In this document: piece by piece, positions 7,025-14,952 of the stretch
Layout: each line of letters opens with the position of its first letter
How positions within the stretch are numbered: position 1 is the first letter of the stretch
From: a bacterium
GTDB lineage: Bacteria; Blakebacterota; Blakebacteria; Blakebacterales; Blakebacteraceae
Length of the DNA: 18,596 bases
Assembly (NCBI GenBank): GCA_025774615.1
Contig: JALGVQ010000064.1
Coordinates: 1 to 18,596, forward strand
Direction: 5' to 3'
Notes under the pieces: model-generated
Told to the model about the DNA's origin: nothing
Database searches by the model: none
Seen by the model: only the letters and a program-made list of their open reading frames with translations
Made by a program: the position numbers and the translations under genes

Positions 7025-8554
7025 ATGAATCACCGGATCCCGGGGGTAGCGCGATATCTTCTCCTTCTCTCCATTCTCATCCTCATTACGGTATCGGTCA
7101 TGGGCTGCGCGGCTGATTCCGGCTCCATCGACCGGCGGGATATCCTGACGGTCATGCAGTCCTCTGTCTCACTCGGGGATCCCCACATCTGCAGCGATTC
7201 AGTGAACCGGCTGAGCCTGGTTTTTTCGGTCTATGATGCCCTGGTGGCGAGGGACCATGACGGGCGCTACCAGCCCTCGCTTGCGGAGAGCTGGGTCGTT
7301 TCGGGTGACGGTCTCTCCTGGACCTTCACCCTGAGAGAGGGTGTCACCTTTCACAACGGAGAGGTCCTCGAGGCGGAGGATGTGGTCGCCACGCTTGAAA
7401 GGGTTCTCGATCCTTCGATCGGCGGATCGTTCGGCACCCAGGGCGTCTATCTCAGTTACCTGGAGGGTGCCGAGATCTCGGCCAGCGACGCGAGGACGGT
7501 CACGATCGTCACCGCGGAGCCGATGGCAGACCTCTTCGATCTCCTGGTGGCCATGCCGATCAGTCCCGCCAGCGAGTTGGGGCGGCTGCCCGATGAGTAT
7601 ATCGGCAGCGGTCCCTGGCGGATCAGGGAACAGACCGATGGCCGGACGATCATGGAGGCCCATGACGACTGGTGGGGCGGTGTACCGGCCTGGAGTGAGA
7701 TCCACTGGATCGCTGAGTCCGATCCGGGTCGGCGGGTCGAAGCGCTCCTGGCTGGGGAGGTGGATGTAATCGCCGATATCGGCCTCGCGGAGAAGGAACG
7801 TATCGATGAGGCGGGGAGCGCCCTTACCCATGAACTGGACAGCGGTCTGTGCATCATCTTCATGTGCAATGCCCTCCAGGGGGCATGCACCGATCGCCGG
7901 GTGAGGCAGGCCCTGAATTACGCCCTCGACGTCGATGCCATCATCCGGGAAGTGAAGGGGGGCGCGGCGACCCGGCTGAACGGATACCTGACCCCGCATC
8001 ACTTCGGCTATGACCCGGGGACGCCGGCCTATCCCTATAATCCCGAGTGGGCCCGGTCACTCCTTGCAGAGGCCGGGTACGCTGACGGACTCGACCTCGT
8101 CCTCGACATCCCGGCAGGAATGCCCAATGAGGCACCCGACCTGGCGCGGCTGATGGCTGAACAGTACCGCCAGGTGGGGATCTCTGTGGAGATCGTCGTG
8201 CACTATGATCGGGCGGCATACTCTGAAATGGTCCGCGAAAAACAGATCAATGATGCCTGCTGTTTCGACTCGAGTCCAAGGAGTACCTGGCGAGTGTTGA
8301 GGGAGAAGATCTCATCGAACCTCCGCGGCCCCTGGTGGGAGGGCTATGAAAACCTGCGGGTGAACGAGTTGATAGGGGAAGCGGAGACTACCTTCGACGA
8401 TCGGGAACGGCAGAGGATCTACCGGGAGATCTTCGAGCTGATCACCGACGACGCACCATGGATTTTCCTCTATAGCCCCACACGGTTCTGGGGGGTCAGC
8501 AGCATCACCATGAAGGACTGGCAGCCAAGAGCGGACCAGCTTCTGATATTCTAA
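7025..8554 (+). CDS. Family 5 extracellular solute-binding lipoprotein
   Basis: This 509-residue periplasmic binding protein of the SBP_bac_5 (DppA/OppA-like) family binds peptides or other small ligands for an ABC transporter. The start at 7025 is preceded by GAAAGGA; an in-frame TTG at 7010 is less likely. Residues 11-27 are hydrophobic and end in the lipobox VMGC with Cys28 as the lipidated residue. The stretch from LAESWVVSGDGLSWTFTLRE through VTFHNGEVLEAEDVV is the classic N-terminal signature of the family. RQALNYALDVDAI marks the middle hinge region. No permease or ATPase gene is nearby, so it either serves a transporter encoded elsewhere or acts alone. The gene upstream is an exported hydrolase, a plausible functional partner. 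Confidence 0.9.
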   Translation: MNHRIPGVARYLLLLSILILITVSVMGCAADSGSIDRRDILTVMQSSVSLGDPHICSDSVNRLSLVFSVYDALVARDHDGRYQPSLAESWVVSGDGLSWTFTLREGVTFHNGEVLEAEDVVATLERVLDPSIGGSFGTQGVYLSYLEGAEISASDARTVTIVTAEPMADLFDLLVAMPISPASELGRLPDEYIGSGPWRIREQTDGRTIMEAHDDWWGGVPAWSEIHWIAESDPGRRVEALLAGEVDVIADIGLAEKERIDEAGSALTHELDSGLCIIFMCNALQGACTDRRVRQALNYALDVDAIIREVKGGAATRLNGYLTPHHFGYDPGTPAYPYNPEWARSLLAEAGYADGLDLVLDIPAGMPNEAPDLARLMAEQYRQVGISVEIVVHYDRAAYSEMVREKQINDACCFDSSPRSTWRVLREKISSNLRGPWWEGYENLRVNELIGEAETTFDDRERQRIYREIFELITDDAPWIFLYSPTRFWGVSSITMKDWQPRADQLLIF

Positions 8555-8562
8555 CCACAATA

Positions 8563-8577
8563 AGGTGGAGTCCACCT
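8563..8577. repeat. Short perfect palindrome after the binding-protein gene
   Basis: AGGTGGAGTCCACCT is a 7-base inverted repeat around one central base, 8 bases after the stop at 8554. It could act as a weak hairpin ending transcription, but no T-run follows. It could equally be an operator for the arsenosugar operon that starts at 8710. I cannot choose between these from the sequence. Confidence 0.3.
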
Positions 8578-8709
8578 CACCAGGCCTTCTCGAGCCGATG
8601 ACGGACCTGCAGAATTGAACGGTTTTTCGGTAAGGTATCGGACTCGCCCTGCACAAACAGTTGGCAATCCGAATGATCGAATCGGACACTCAGAGAAGAA
8701 CAGGATCAC

Positions 8710-9663
8710 ATGAATGCATTCGTGACCAGGATACAGGAAGAATGTGACCTGGAGTTGACAGCAGGTCGGATGGACACCCTGCAGGTCAACATCGGCCTGA
8801 AGTGCAACATGAGCTGTATCCATTGCCATCTTGCCTGCGGTCCCGACCGTGAGGAAGAGATGGTGTGGGATACGATGCTGGCGGTCGTTGACGCAGCGAA
8901 CCTCATCCATCCCGATCTGGTCGACATCACCGGCGGCGCTCCGGAGATCAATCCGCATTTCAGGGCATTCATTGCCGAGTTAAGACGGCATGGGCACGCG
9001 GTTCAGGTAAGAACGAACCTTACTGCCATGTTGGATATGGGGCTGGACGAGACAACAGCATTCCTGAGAGACCATCAGGTGCATCTGGTGGCATCCATGC
9101 CCTGCTATCTGGAGGAGAACGTCTGCCGCCAGAGAGGGAAGGGAACCTACGAGAAGAGTGTGGAAGTACTGCAGAAACTCAATTCTCTGGGGTATGGCAT
9201 AGACCCTGAGTTGTCACTGAGTCTGGTTTTCAACCCCGGCGGACCTTTCCTGCCGCCTGACCAGGTACAACTCGAAGTGGATTACAGAAGAGAGTTGAAG
9301 GAGAGATTCGGTATCGATTTCACGAAGCTGTACACTATCACGAATATGCCGATAGGTCGTTTCTGGCGGGACCTCGATCGCGACGAGAAGGCCGACGAAT
9401 ACATGAAGCTTCTCGTGGATGGATTCAATTGTCACACGGTGGACGGCCTGATGTGCCGCCACCAGATCAGTATTGGCTGGGATGGAACTATCTACGACTG
9501 CGATTTCAACTTGGCCCTGGGCCTTCCGGTCGGAGATGAAGACACAGACTCGATTCTGGATTTCAAACCGGCATTACTGGAAGGCCGCGCGATAGCGAGC
9601 GGCATGCACTGCTTCGGATGTACCGCAGGGTCGGGATCTTCCTGCGCTGGAGCCCTCCTCTGA
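8710..9663 (+). CDS. arsS: Arsenosugar biosynthesis radical SAM protein ArsS
   Basis: This 317-residue radical SAM enzyme has the family opening TLQVNIGLKCN. The cluster-binding motif CxxxCxxC is Cys32, 36 and 39. Near the C-terminus it has the characteristic CFGCTAGSGSSCAGALL segment of the radical SAM/Cys-rich family. ArsS is credited with transferring the deoxyadenosyl group to dimethylated arsenic on the way to arsenosugars. The ATG at 8710 has AGGA four bases upstream. It is the first gene of a run of five co-directional genes. The partner methyltransferase ArsM, which normally makes the dimethylarsenic substrate, is not in this window. Confidence 0.88.
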   Translation: MNAFVTRIQEECDLELTAGRMDTLQVNIGLKCNMSCIHCHLACGPDREEEMVWDTMLAVVDAANLIHPDLVDITGGAPEINPHFRAFIAELRRHGHAVQVRTNLTAMLDMGLDETTAFLRDHQVHLVASMPCYLEENVCRQRGKGTYEKSVEVLQKLNSLGYGIDPELSLSLVFNPGGPFLPPDQVQLEVDYRRELKERFGIDFTKLYTITNMPIGRFWRDLDRDEKADEYMKLLVDGFNCHTVDGLMCRHQISIGWDGTIYDCDFNLALGLPVGDEDTDSILDFKPALLEGRAIASGMHCFGCTAGSGSSCAGALL

Positions 9664-9704
9664 GAGCTCATTCCTGACGGTAAAACCACCTTGGAAGGGA
9701 GTCG

Positions 9705-10547
9705 ATGATGGGACGCGTTCTCGTGGTGTTCTCTGTCATCATGTTTTCAATGGGAACCATGGCCGACCGCGCTCGCGCAGAGGCTGGTCTCTCCCTTGAC
9801 GGATACAGACAGGTACTCGCAGAGCATGTGAATGATGAGGGTGAAGTGGATTACCGGGCCCTGAAGGACGATAGCGGCCGACTGGAATCCTTCATCACGC
9901 AGCTGGCCCTTCTGCAGGAGACCGAGTACCGGAACTGGAACGAGGACGACCAGATCGCCTTCTGGATCAACACCTATAACGCGCTGACACTGAAGAGTGT
10001 CATCGATAATTATCCGATCAGAGCTTCCCGCCTGAGAGCACTCCGTTATCCGGAGAACAGCATCAGGCAGATACCGGGTGTCTGGACCAGGAGCACCTTC
10101 CTGGTGATGGGCCGCGAGCTGACACTCGATGAGATAGAGCATGAGATATTGAGGAAGGATTTTTCCGCTCCGGGTATCCATATGGCACTGGTCTGTGCGG
10201 CCGTGAGCTGTCCCAACCTGCGCCGCGAACCGTATGAGGGTGAGAGGCTGGACGAGCAGTTGAGAGACCAGACCGTTCGGTTCCTGAGCAGCTCGAAGCA
10301 CTTCCTCATCGACCGGGAAAAGGAACAGGTCTTCATCTCCTCGATCTTCAAGTGGTTCGGAGATGATTTCAGGGAGAGCTACATCCCGGCAGACAGCTTC
10401 AGCGGGTACAGGTCCTCTGAGAGGGCAGTTCTCAACTTCATTTCGCAATATCTGGACGATGGCAGCAGTACCTGGCTCAGGGATGGTTCCTACCAGGTGA
10501 AATACCTCGATTATGACTGGAATCTCAATGAACAGAAGAGGCGGTGA
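9705..10547 (+). CDS. Exported DUF547 protein
   Basis: This 280-residue protein has a Sec signal peptide (about residues 4-25, ending ADRARA) and a DUF547 domain. Typical segments are DEGEVDYRALKDD, FWINTYNALTLKSV and HMALVCAAVSCPNLRREPY, the last containing the conserved Cys pair. Strong GGAAGGGAG lies before tandem ATG codons at 9705 and 9708. The biochemical role of DUF547 is not established. The gene sits 41 bases after arsS and 4 bases before the TVP38-type gene. To my knowledge DUF547, TVP38/TMEM64, a MerA-like flavoprotein and the TIGR04282/TIGR04283 glycosyltransferases often occur together, which supports a shared arsenosugar or envelope function. Confidence 0.82.
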   Translation: MMGRVLVVFSVIMFSMGTMADRARAEAGLSLDGYRQVLAEHVNDEGEVDYRALKDDSGRLESFITQLALLQETEYRNWNEDDQIAFWINTYNALTLKSVIDNYPIRASRLRALRYPENSIRQIPGVWTRSTFLVMGRELTLDEIEHEILRKDFSAPGIHMALVCAAVSCPNLRREPYEGERLDEQLRDQTVRFLSSSKHFLIDREKEQVFISSIFKWFGDDFRESYIPADSFSGYRSSERAVLNFISQYLDDGSSTWLRDGSYQVKYLDYDWNLNEQKRR

Positions 10548-10551
10548 AGTG

Positions 10552-11283
10552 ATGGATGGGGTAGAATCGAACGTCGGTGAGCTCAATGCTCCTGTGCCTG
10601 TGACCAGGCAGAGTCTCTGGAAGCCGATAGCTCTGGGATTGCTGCTGATCACCTTCATGGTGTTGGCCAGAGTTCTCCATATCGGTGACCATCTGGGTGA
10701 TCTGAGAGAATGGATCCTCTCTCTGGGAGCGCTCGGCCCGGTCGTATACATCCTCATCTACATCACGGCTGTGATCTTTGCGGTTCCCGGATCGGTGATC
10801 ACGATCATGGGCGGGCTGCTCTTCGGCTCTCTCATCGGCGTGGCGTCGGTGAGTGTGGGTTCGACCATCGGAGCCGGTCTGGCGTTCCTCATCGCGCGAT
10901 ATGTGGCGCGCGAATCGATAGCCGGAAGACTGGCCGATAACAGCAAGTTCCAGAAACTCGACCACCTGACCGAACAGCACGGCGCGATCATTGTAGCCAT
11001 TACGCGACTGGTACCGCTCTTCCCGTTCAATCTTCTCAATTACGGGTTCGGCCTGACCCGGGTGCCGTTCTGGACCTATGTGCTCTGGTCATGGATCTGC
11101 ATGTTGCCCGGCACGGTTCTCTACGTGGTCGGTACCGACGCGGTGGCAAGCACTCTCTCGGAGGGACGGATACCTTTTGGTCTGATCGCGGTGCTGGTAC
11201 TCATGATGGGGCTGATCACCGTTCTGGTCGCTCAGGCGCGAAAGAAGCTGAAATCAGGAGAGGAAGCGATATCTGATGGTTGA
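10552..11283 (+). CDS. TVP38/TMEM64 (VTT/DedA-like) membrane protein
   Basis: This 243-residue integral membrane protein of the TVP38/TMEM64 family has about five helices. The family core runs from FAVPGSVITIMGGLLFGSL to VGSTIGAGLAFLIARY, with the conserved Arg segment ITRLVPLFPFNLLNYGFGLT. The start at 10552 lies 4 bases after the DUF547 stop, with GGTGA and AGAGG just upstream. Two in-frame ATGs at 10513 and 10528 would overlap the previous gene and add residues unlike the family. VTT proteins are linked to lipid scrambling or membrane homeostasis, and in gene clusters like this one their cargo is unknown. The 3' end overlaps the next gene by 8 bases, so the two are probably translationally coupled. 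Confidence 0.85.
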   Translation: MDGVESNVGELNAPVPVTRQSLWKPIALGLLLITFMVLARVLHIGDHLGDLREWILSLGALGPVVYILIYITAVIFAVPGSVITIMGGLLFGSLIGVASVSVGSTIGAGLAFLIARYVARESIAGRLADNSKFQKLDHLTEQHGAIIVAITRLVPLFPFNLLNYGFGLTRVPFWTYVLWSWICMLPGTVLYVVGTDAVASTLSEGRIPFGLIAVLVLMMGLITVLVAQARKKLKSGEEAISDG

Positions 11284-12793
11284 TCGTGTGACCGTATTAC
11301 CGGAGGACGAGTTCAACAGGGAACTGGTCGGACACACACATCCTCCCGACTGGGTGAATCCCGAACCTGCTGATTCATACAATATGGTCGTCATCGGCGG
11401 CGGCACCGCCGGTCTGGTGACGGCAGTCGGGGCAGCGACGGTGGGAGCCCGGGTGGCCCTGGTGGAGAATTATCTCATGGGAGGGGACTGCCTGAATTTC
11501 GGATGTGTCCCATCGAAGGCACTCATCCAATCCTCCCGTGTCGTGGCCGATATCAGGAGTGCTCCCGAGTTCGGGATACGGGTAGCTGGTGATCCGGAAG
11601 TCGATTTTGCCGCGGTCATGGAGCGGATGCGTCGTCTGCGGGCCGGAATCAGTCACCACGATTCCGCCGAACGGTTCCGATCCCTCGGTGTGGATGTCTT
11701 CCTGGGGACCGGCAGGTTCGATGGACCCGATGTCGTAGATGTCGACGGATCAGCTCTCCATTTCAAAAAAGCAGTGATCGCTACCGGAACATCCCCGGTG
11801 ATTCCCGACATCGAGGGACTGGAGGAGGCAGGATACCTCACCAACGAGACAGTCTTTTCGCTAACCGATCTGCCGGGATCTCTTCTGGTGGTGGGTGGTG
11901 GTCCGATCGGAAGCGAACTCGCCCAGACATTTGTTCGACTGGGTTCACAGGTCACGATACTCGAGAAGAGTTCACAGCTTCTGCCTAGAGAGGACAGGGA
12001 CGCCGCCGATATCCTTGGTTCCGCCTTTGAACGGGAAGGTATCCGCTGTCTGTTCGATGCCGTGATTACCCGGGTGACCGCTGAGAACGGTCGCAAAACC
12101 GTCAGGCTCACCTCTGACCAGGGTGAAGAGACGTTCGTCGTGGATGAGATACTCATCGGCGCGGGCCGGGTTCCGAATGTGGACCGGCTGAATCTCGAAT
12201 CCGCCGGCGTCGAGTTCGACAGACATGGTGTGAAGGTGAACGACTACCTCCAGACCACCAACCGCCGGATCTACGCCGCCGGGGACGTGAGTTTCCCCTG
12301 GAAATTCACTCATATGGCCGAGGCGACCTCACGCATCGTGATCCAGAACGCTCTCTTCCTGAGAAGCAGAAAATGGAAATCACTCATCGTGCCGTGGGTC
12401 ACCTACACCGATCCCGAGATCGCGCATGTCGGCATGTACGAGAAGGATGCAATGGCGCAGGGTATCGCGACAGATACCTATACCCAGCAGTTCAGTGAGG
12501 TCGACCGGGCCATCCTGGATGGTGAGACCGAAGGCTTTATCAAGGTGCACACGAAGAAGGGTAAGGATACGATCGTGGGTGCCACGATAGTGGCACGGCA
12601 CGCGGGGGAGATGATCAGCGAGATCAGCACAGCCATGTATGCCGGAAAGGGCCTGAAAACGATTGCCAATGTGATCCATCCATATCCGACCCAGGCACTT
12701 GGACTCAAGCAGGTCGCCGGTCAGGTCTATGCCGGCATGCTGACTGACCGCCGCAAGCGCCTGCTGGAGAGATTCTTCGCGTTCAAGCGATGA
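11276..12793 (+). CDS. MerA/lipoamide dehydrogenase-like flavoprotein
   Basis: This 505-residue class I pyridine nucleotide-disulfide oxidoreductase carries an FAD site GGGTAG (41-46) and a redox disulfide GGDCLNFGCVPSK with Cys72 and Cys77. The NAD(P) motif is GGGPIGSE, and AAGDV marks the second FAD contact. It lacks the N-terminal metal-binding domain and the C-terminal Cys pair of true mercuric reductase, so calling it mercuric reductase would be misleading. The C-terminal interface motif that should supply the His-Glu base reads HPYPTQAL (468-475). The position of the catalytic His is Tyr470 and that of the Glu is Leu475. The likely role is thiol-disulfide or electron transfer for the operon, possibly with the preceding TVP38-type membrane protein. 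Confidence 0.85.
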   Translation: MVDRVTVLPEDEFNRELVGHTHPPDWVNPEPADSYNMVVIGGGTAGLVTAVGAATVGARVALVENYLMGGDCLNFGCVPSKALIQSSRVVADIRSAPEFGIRVAGDPEVDFAAVMERMRRLRAGISHHDSAERFRSLGVDVFLGTGRFDGPDVVDVDGSALHFKKAVIATGTSPVIPDIEGLEEAGYLTNETVFSLTDLPGSLLVVGGGPIGSELAQTFVRLGSQVTILEKSSQLLPREDRDAADILGSAFEREGIRCLFDAVITRVTAENGRKTVRLTSDQGEETFVVDEILIGAGRVPNVDRLNLESAGVEFDRHGVKVNDYLQTTNRRIYAAGDVSFPWKFTHMAEATSRIVIQNALFLRSRKWKSLIVPWVTYTDPEIAHVGMYEKDAMAQGIATDTYTQQFSEVDRAILDGETEGFIKVHTKKGKDTIVGATIVARHAGEMISEISTAMYAGKGLKTIANVIHPYPTQALGLKQVAGQVYAGMLTDRRKRLLERFFAFKR

Positions 12794-12811
12794 GCAGATA
12801 ACGATGAGAAG

Positions 12812-14008
12812 ATGTTGATGAGCGGAAGCCGGCTTATCGTCATAACGAAGTATCCGGTACCAGGCCGGGTGAAGACCCGGTTGAAGGTCGCGCTTGGAGA
12901 TGAGAGGGCGGCCTTTTTACACAGGGAGATGGTCGAGCATACCCTGGAATGGGCATCAGCCTGGTCCGGGAAGACTCGCGTTGCCCTTGAAGTCAGAATC
13001 GACGGCGCGACAGAGGAGCAGTTCAGGGAATGGCTTGGAAGTGCTCCTGAATACATCACTCAGGGATCGGGTGATCTCGGGACGCGGATGTCGAGGAGCT
13101 TTGACGATGGATTCAGAAGAGGTGATAACCGGATCGTCCTGATCGGAACCGACTCGCCACAACTCACTCCCGCCCACATTCAGCTCGCATTCGAGAGACT
13201 CCTCCATCACGATCTTGTCCTTCTGCCTGCCACCGACGGCGGCTACGGCCTGATCGGGCTGAGATCTGTCGCTCCGGAACTCTTCAGGGATATTGCATGG
13301 GGCACCGGGGAAGTTCTCGGAGCAACTATCGAAAGAGCTGCTGGTATGGGTCTGTCAGTCAGCATGCTGAAACCTCTGGGTGATGTGGACACCCCGGAGG
13401 ACCTCTCCCTGTGGGACAGGACTTCCACTCAGTTTATCTCGATGATCATCCCCACCCTCAACGAAGAGGGGAACATCCTGCAGACCCTGGAACGGGTGGG
13501 GGATATTCCCGATGGTGAAGTGATCGTCGTTGATGGGGGGAGCAGAGATGGCACAGTCGAGATGGCTAAAGAGTGGGGGGCCAGAGTAGTCCGGTCCGAA
13601 CCGGGGCGGGGCAGGCAGATGGACCGGGGAGCTTCGGAGGCAGATGGGGACATCCTGCTCTTTCTGCACGCCGATACCCTGCTGCCTGACTGGCGGACCC
13701 GTCTCTTCCGGCTGCCGTTTGGAGACCAGGCCATCTTCGTGAAAGCGTCACTCTTCAGGGAACTGGATGGTTACGCCTCGATCCCCCTGATGGAGGATGT
13801 GGATATGGTACGCCGGCTCAGAAAATATGGAGATATTGCCTGCCTCGATGCTCCGGTGACCACTTCGGCCCGGCGTTATGAACGATTCGGACCGGTCCGC
13901 ACGACTCTCAGGAACAAAGTGATCTTCTTCGGCTATTATCTCGGGATACGACCCGACCGGCTCGCGCGGTGGTATTACGGTCGTTCTCAGGACCCCGAGG
14001 CTGATTGA
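12812..14008 (+). CDS. Fused arsenosugar-type glycosyltransferase (TIGR04282-TIGR04283), second domain shortened
   Basis: This 398-residue protein has two domains. Residues about 7-205 are the DUF2064/TIGR04282 nucleotidyl/glycosyltransferase-like domain, with TKYPVPGRVKTRL, GTDSPQL, TDGGYGLIGL and GDVDTPEDL. Residues about 208-390 are a GT2 enzyme of the TIGR04283 family, with IIPTLNEEGNI, VVDGGSRDGT, LHADTLLP, GDQAIF, PLMEDVDMVRRL and TSARRYERFG. Between LHADTLLP and the GDQAIF segment only about 11 residues remain, at Asp293-Trp294. To my knowledge family members have roughly 40-50 more here, so an in-frame internal deletion is likely. The frame is otherwise intact. The gene starts 18 bases after the flavoprotein, at ATG 12812 or 12818. 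Predicted role: attaching the sugar in arsenosugar synthesis. Confidence 0.83.
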   Translation: MLMSGSRLIVITKYPVPGRVKTRLKVALGDERAAFLHREMVEHTLEWASAWSGKTRVALEVRIDGATEEQFREWLGSAPEYITQGSGDLGTRMSRSFDDGFRRGDNRIVLIGTDSPQLTPAHIQLAFERLLHHDLVLLPATDGGYGLIGLRSVAPELFRDIAWGTGEVLGATIERAAGMGLSVSMLKPLGDVDTPEDLSLWDRTSTQFISMIIPTLNEEGNILQTLERVGDIPDGEVIVVDGGSRDGTVEMAKEWGARVVRSEPGRGRQMDRGASEADGDILLFLHADTLLPDWRTRLFRLPFGDQAIFVKASLFRELDGYASIPLMEDVDMVRRLRKYGDIACLDAPVTTSARRYERFGPVRTTLRNKVIFFGYYLGIRPDRLARWYYGRSQDPEAD

Positions 14009-14046
14009 TCAGCCATACTTGGTTCAGCTACGTTTTCTATAGAACG

Positions 14047-14739
14047 TCAAACGTTGGAGCGAATATCGAGGATGCTGTTCCTGGGGATAATATAATCGCG
14101 GTCGACGAGCGTGGTCAGATGCCTGGTGCGCGCATCCTGAAAATTGTGAGCCGTCATCATATCTTCACAGCTCACGATTTCCGCCTTGATGAATCCCCGG
14201 GCCAGATCGGTATGGATCTTACCGGCACACGTCGCGGCATCGGTATCCTTCTCAACCAGCCACGCGTGAACCTCCTGTTTACCCACGGTGTAGAAAAACA
14301 TCTTACCGGCTTTTTCCATCCCTTCGCGGCACAGATTATTCGCGTCCGGTGACGCGTCCTTGTAAACCAGCGTGGGGGTGGAACTCAGCAGTCCGAGCGC
14401 TTTGACAACAGCCTGTTCGGCCGTGTCCAGCGTGAGATCACAGACCGGCTTCTCATCCTCGAGTTGCAGCAGGCATTTTTCGAGTACCTTCTTCTCGAAC
14501 GGGTCCTCTGTTCTCGACAGCCTGCCCTCGATCTTCTCCATATCGAGAATGAGCAGATCCAGAACATGGTCATCCACGATTGCGATGACGTCAGCCGCCT
14601 CGTAATCGTCCGGCAGGAACTCGAAGTAGTACGGTGATACCTTGTCAGGCTTAAACTTCTCGGCAAGATCCACGAAGATCCCGTCATTATATTTTATCTT
14701 GCCCTCAGGCAGATCAAGATTTGAGTATGCTATTTTCAT
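14047..14739 (-). CDS. YchF/Obg-like protein without P-loop, TGS-like C-terminus
   Basis: This 230-residue protein, counted from the ATG at 14739, has a C-terminal half that clearly matches the YchF C-terminal TGS/DUF933 domain. The matching segments are FFYTVGKQEVHAWLV, IHTDLARGFIKAEIVS, a DYIIP stretch, and an ending in NV. The middle (LDLLILDMEKIEGRLSR onward) matches the helical insert of YchF. The N-terminus retains what looks like the switch region (DLAEKFKPDKVSPYYFEF). However, the Walker A motif is missing, and no DxxG or NKxD motif is visible. At about 230 residues against roughly 360 for YchF, it cannot bind GTP or ATP in the usual way. An in-frame TTG at 14751 is an alternative start. 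It converges on the glycosyltransferase gene with a 38-base spacer. Confidence 0.7.
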   Translation of the reverse strand: MKIAYSNLDLPEGKIKYNDGIFVDLAEKFKPDKVSPYYFEFLPDDYEAADVIAIVDDHVLDLLILDMEKIEGRLSRTEDPFEKKVLEKCLLQLEDEKPVCDLTLDTAEQAVVKALGLLSSTPTLVYKDASPDANNLCREGMEKAGKMFFYTVGKQEVHAWLVEKDTDAATCAGKIHTDLARGFIKAEIVSCEDMMTAHNFQDARTRHLTTLVDRDYIIPRNSILDIRSNV

Positions 14740-14952
14740 GCCGCAGAACAACCTTCTGCTGAAATGGGAATGTATGACCTGGCTGATTAACTTCTAGGCA
14801 GGTAACGTGTCGCGGAACGGCGGCAGCGTGATAGCGCAGACCGCTGGAACCGCCTGATAGATACTCAACTGTTCTCTGCTGTCCAGACAGTTCTCAGTCG
14901 ATTGTAAAATATCCCTGTGTCACTGGACATCAGGGGCCGGTGAAACGAGTAG

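Noticed and set aside
7199-8002. 267-codon minus-strand frame inside the solute-binding protein gene
   Set aside because: It is a shadow of a clear family 5 binding protein with a lipobox and family motifs in the plus frame.
9747-10757. 336-codon minus-strand frame across the DUF547 and TVP38 genes
   Set aside because: It runs antisense to two recognisable genes and contains no family motif.
11276-12793. Annotation as mercuric reductase merA
   Set aside because: The C-terminal Cys pair and N-terminal metal-binding domain of MerA are absent. No merR, merT or merP lies nearby.
14840-14905. AACTGT...ACAGTT hairpin in the spacer upstream of the YchF-like gene
   Set aside because: A six-base stem without a T-run, conserved partner or nearby promoter motif is no better than chance.
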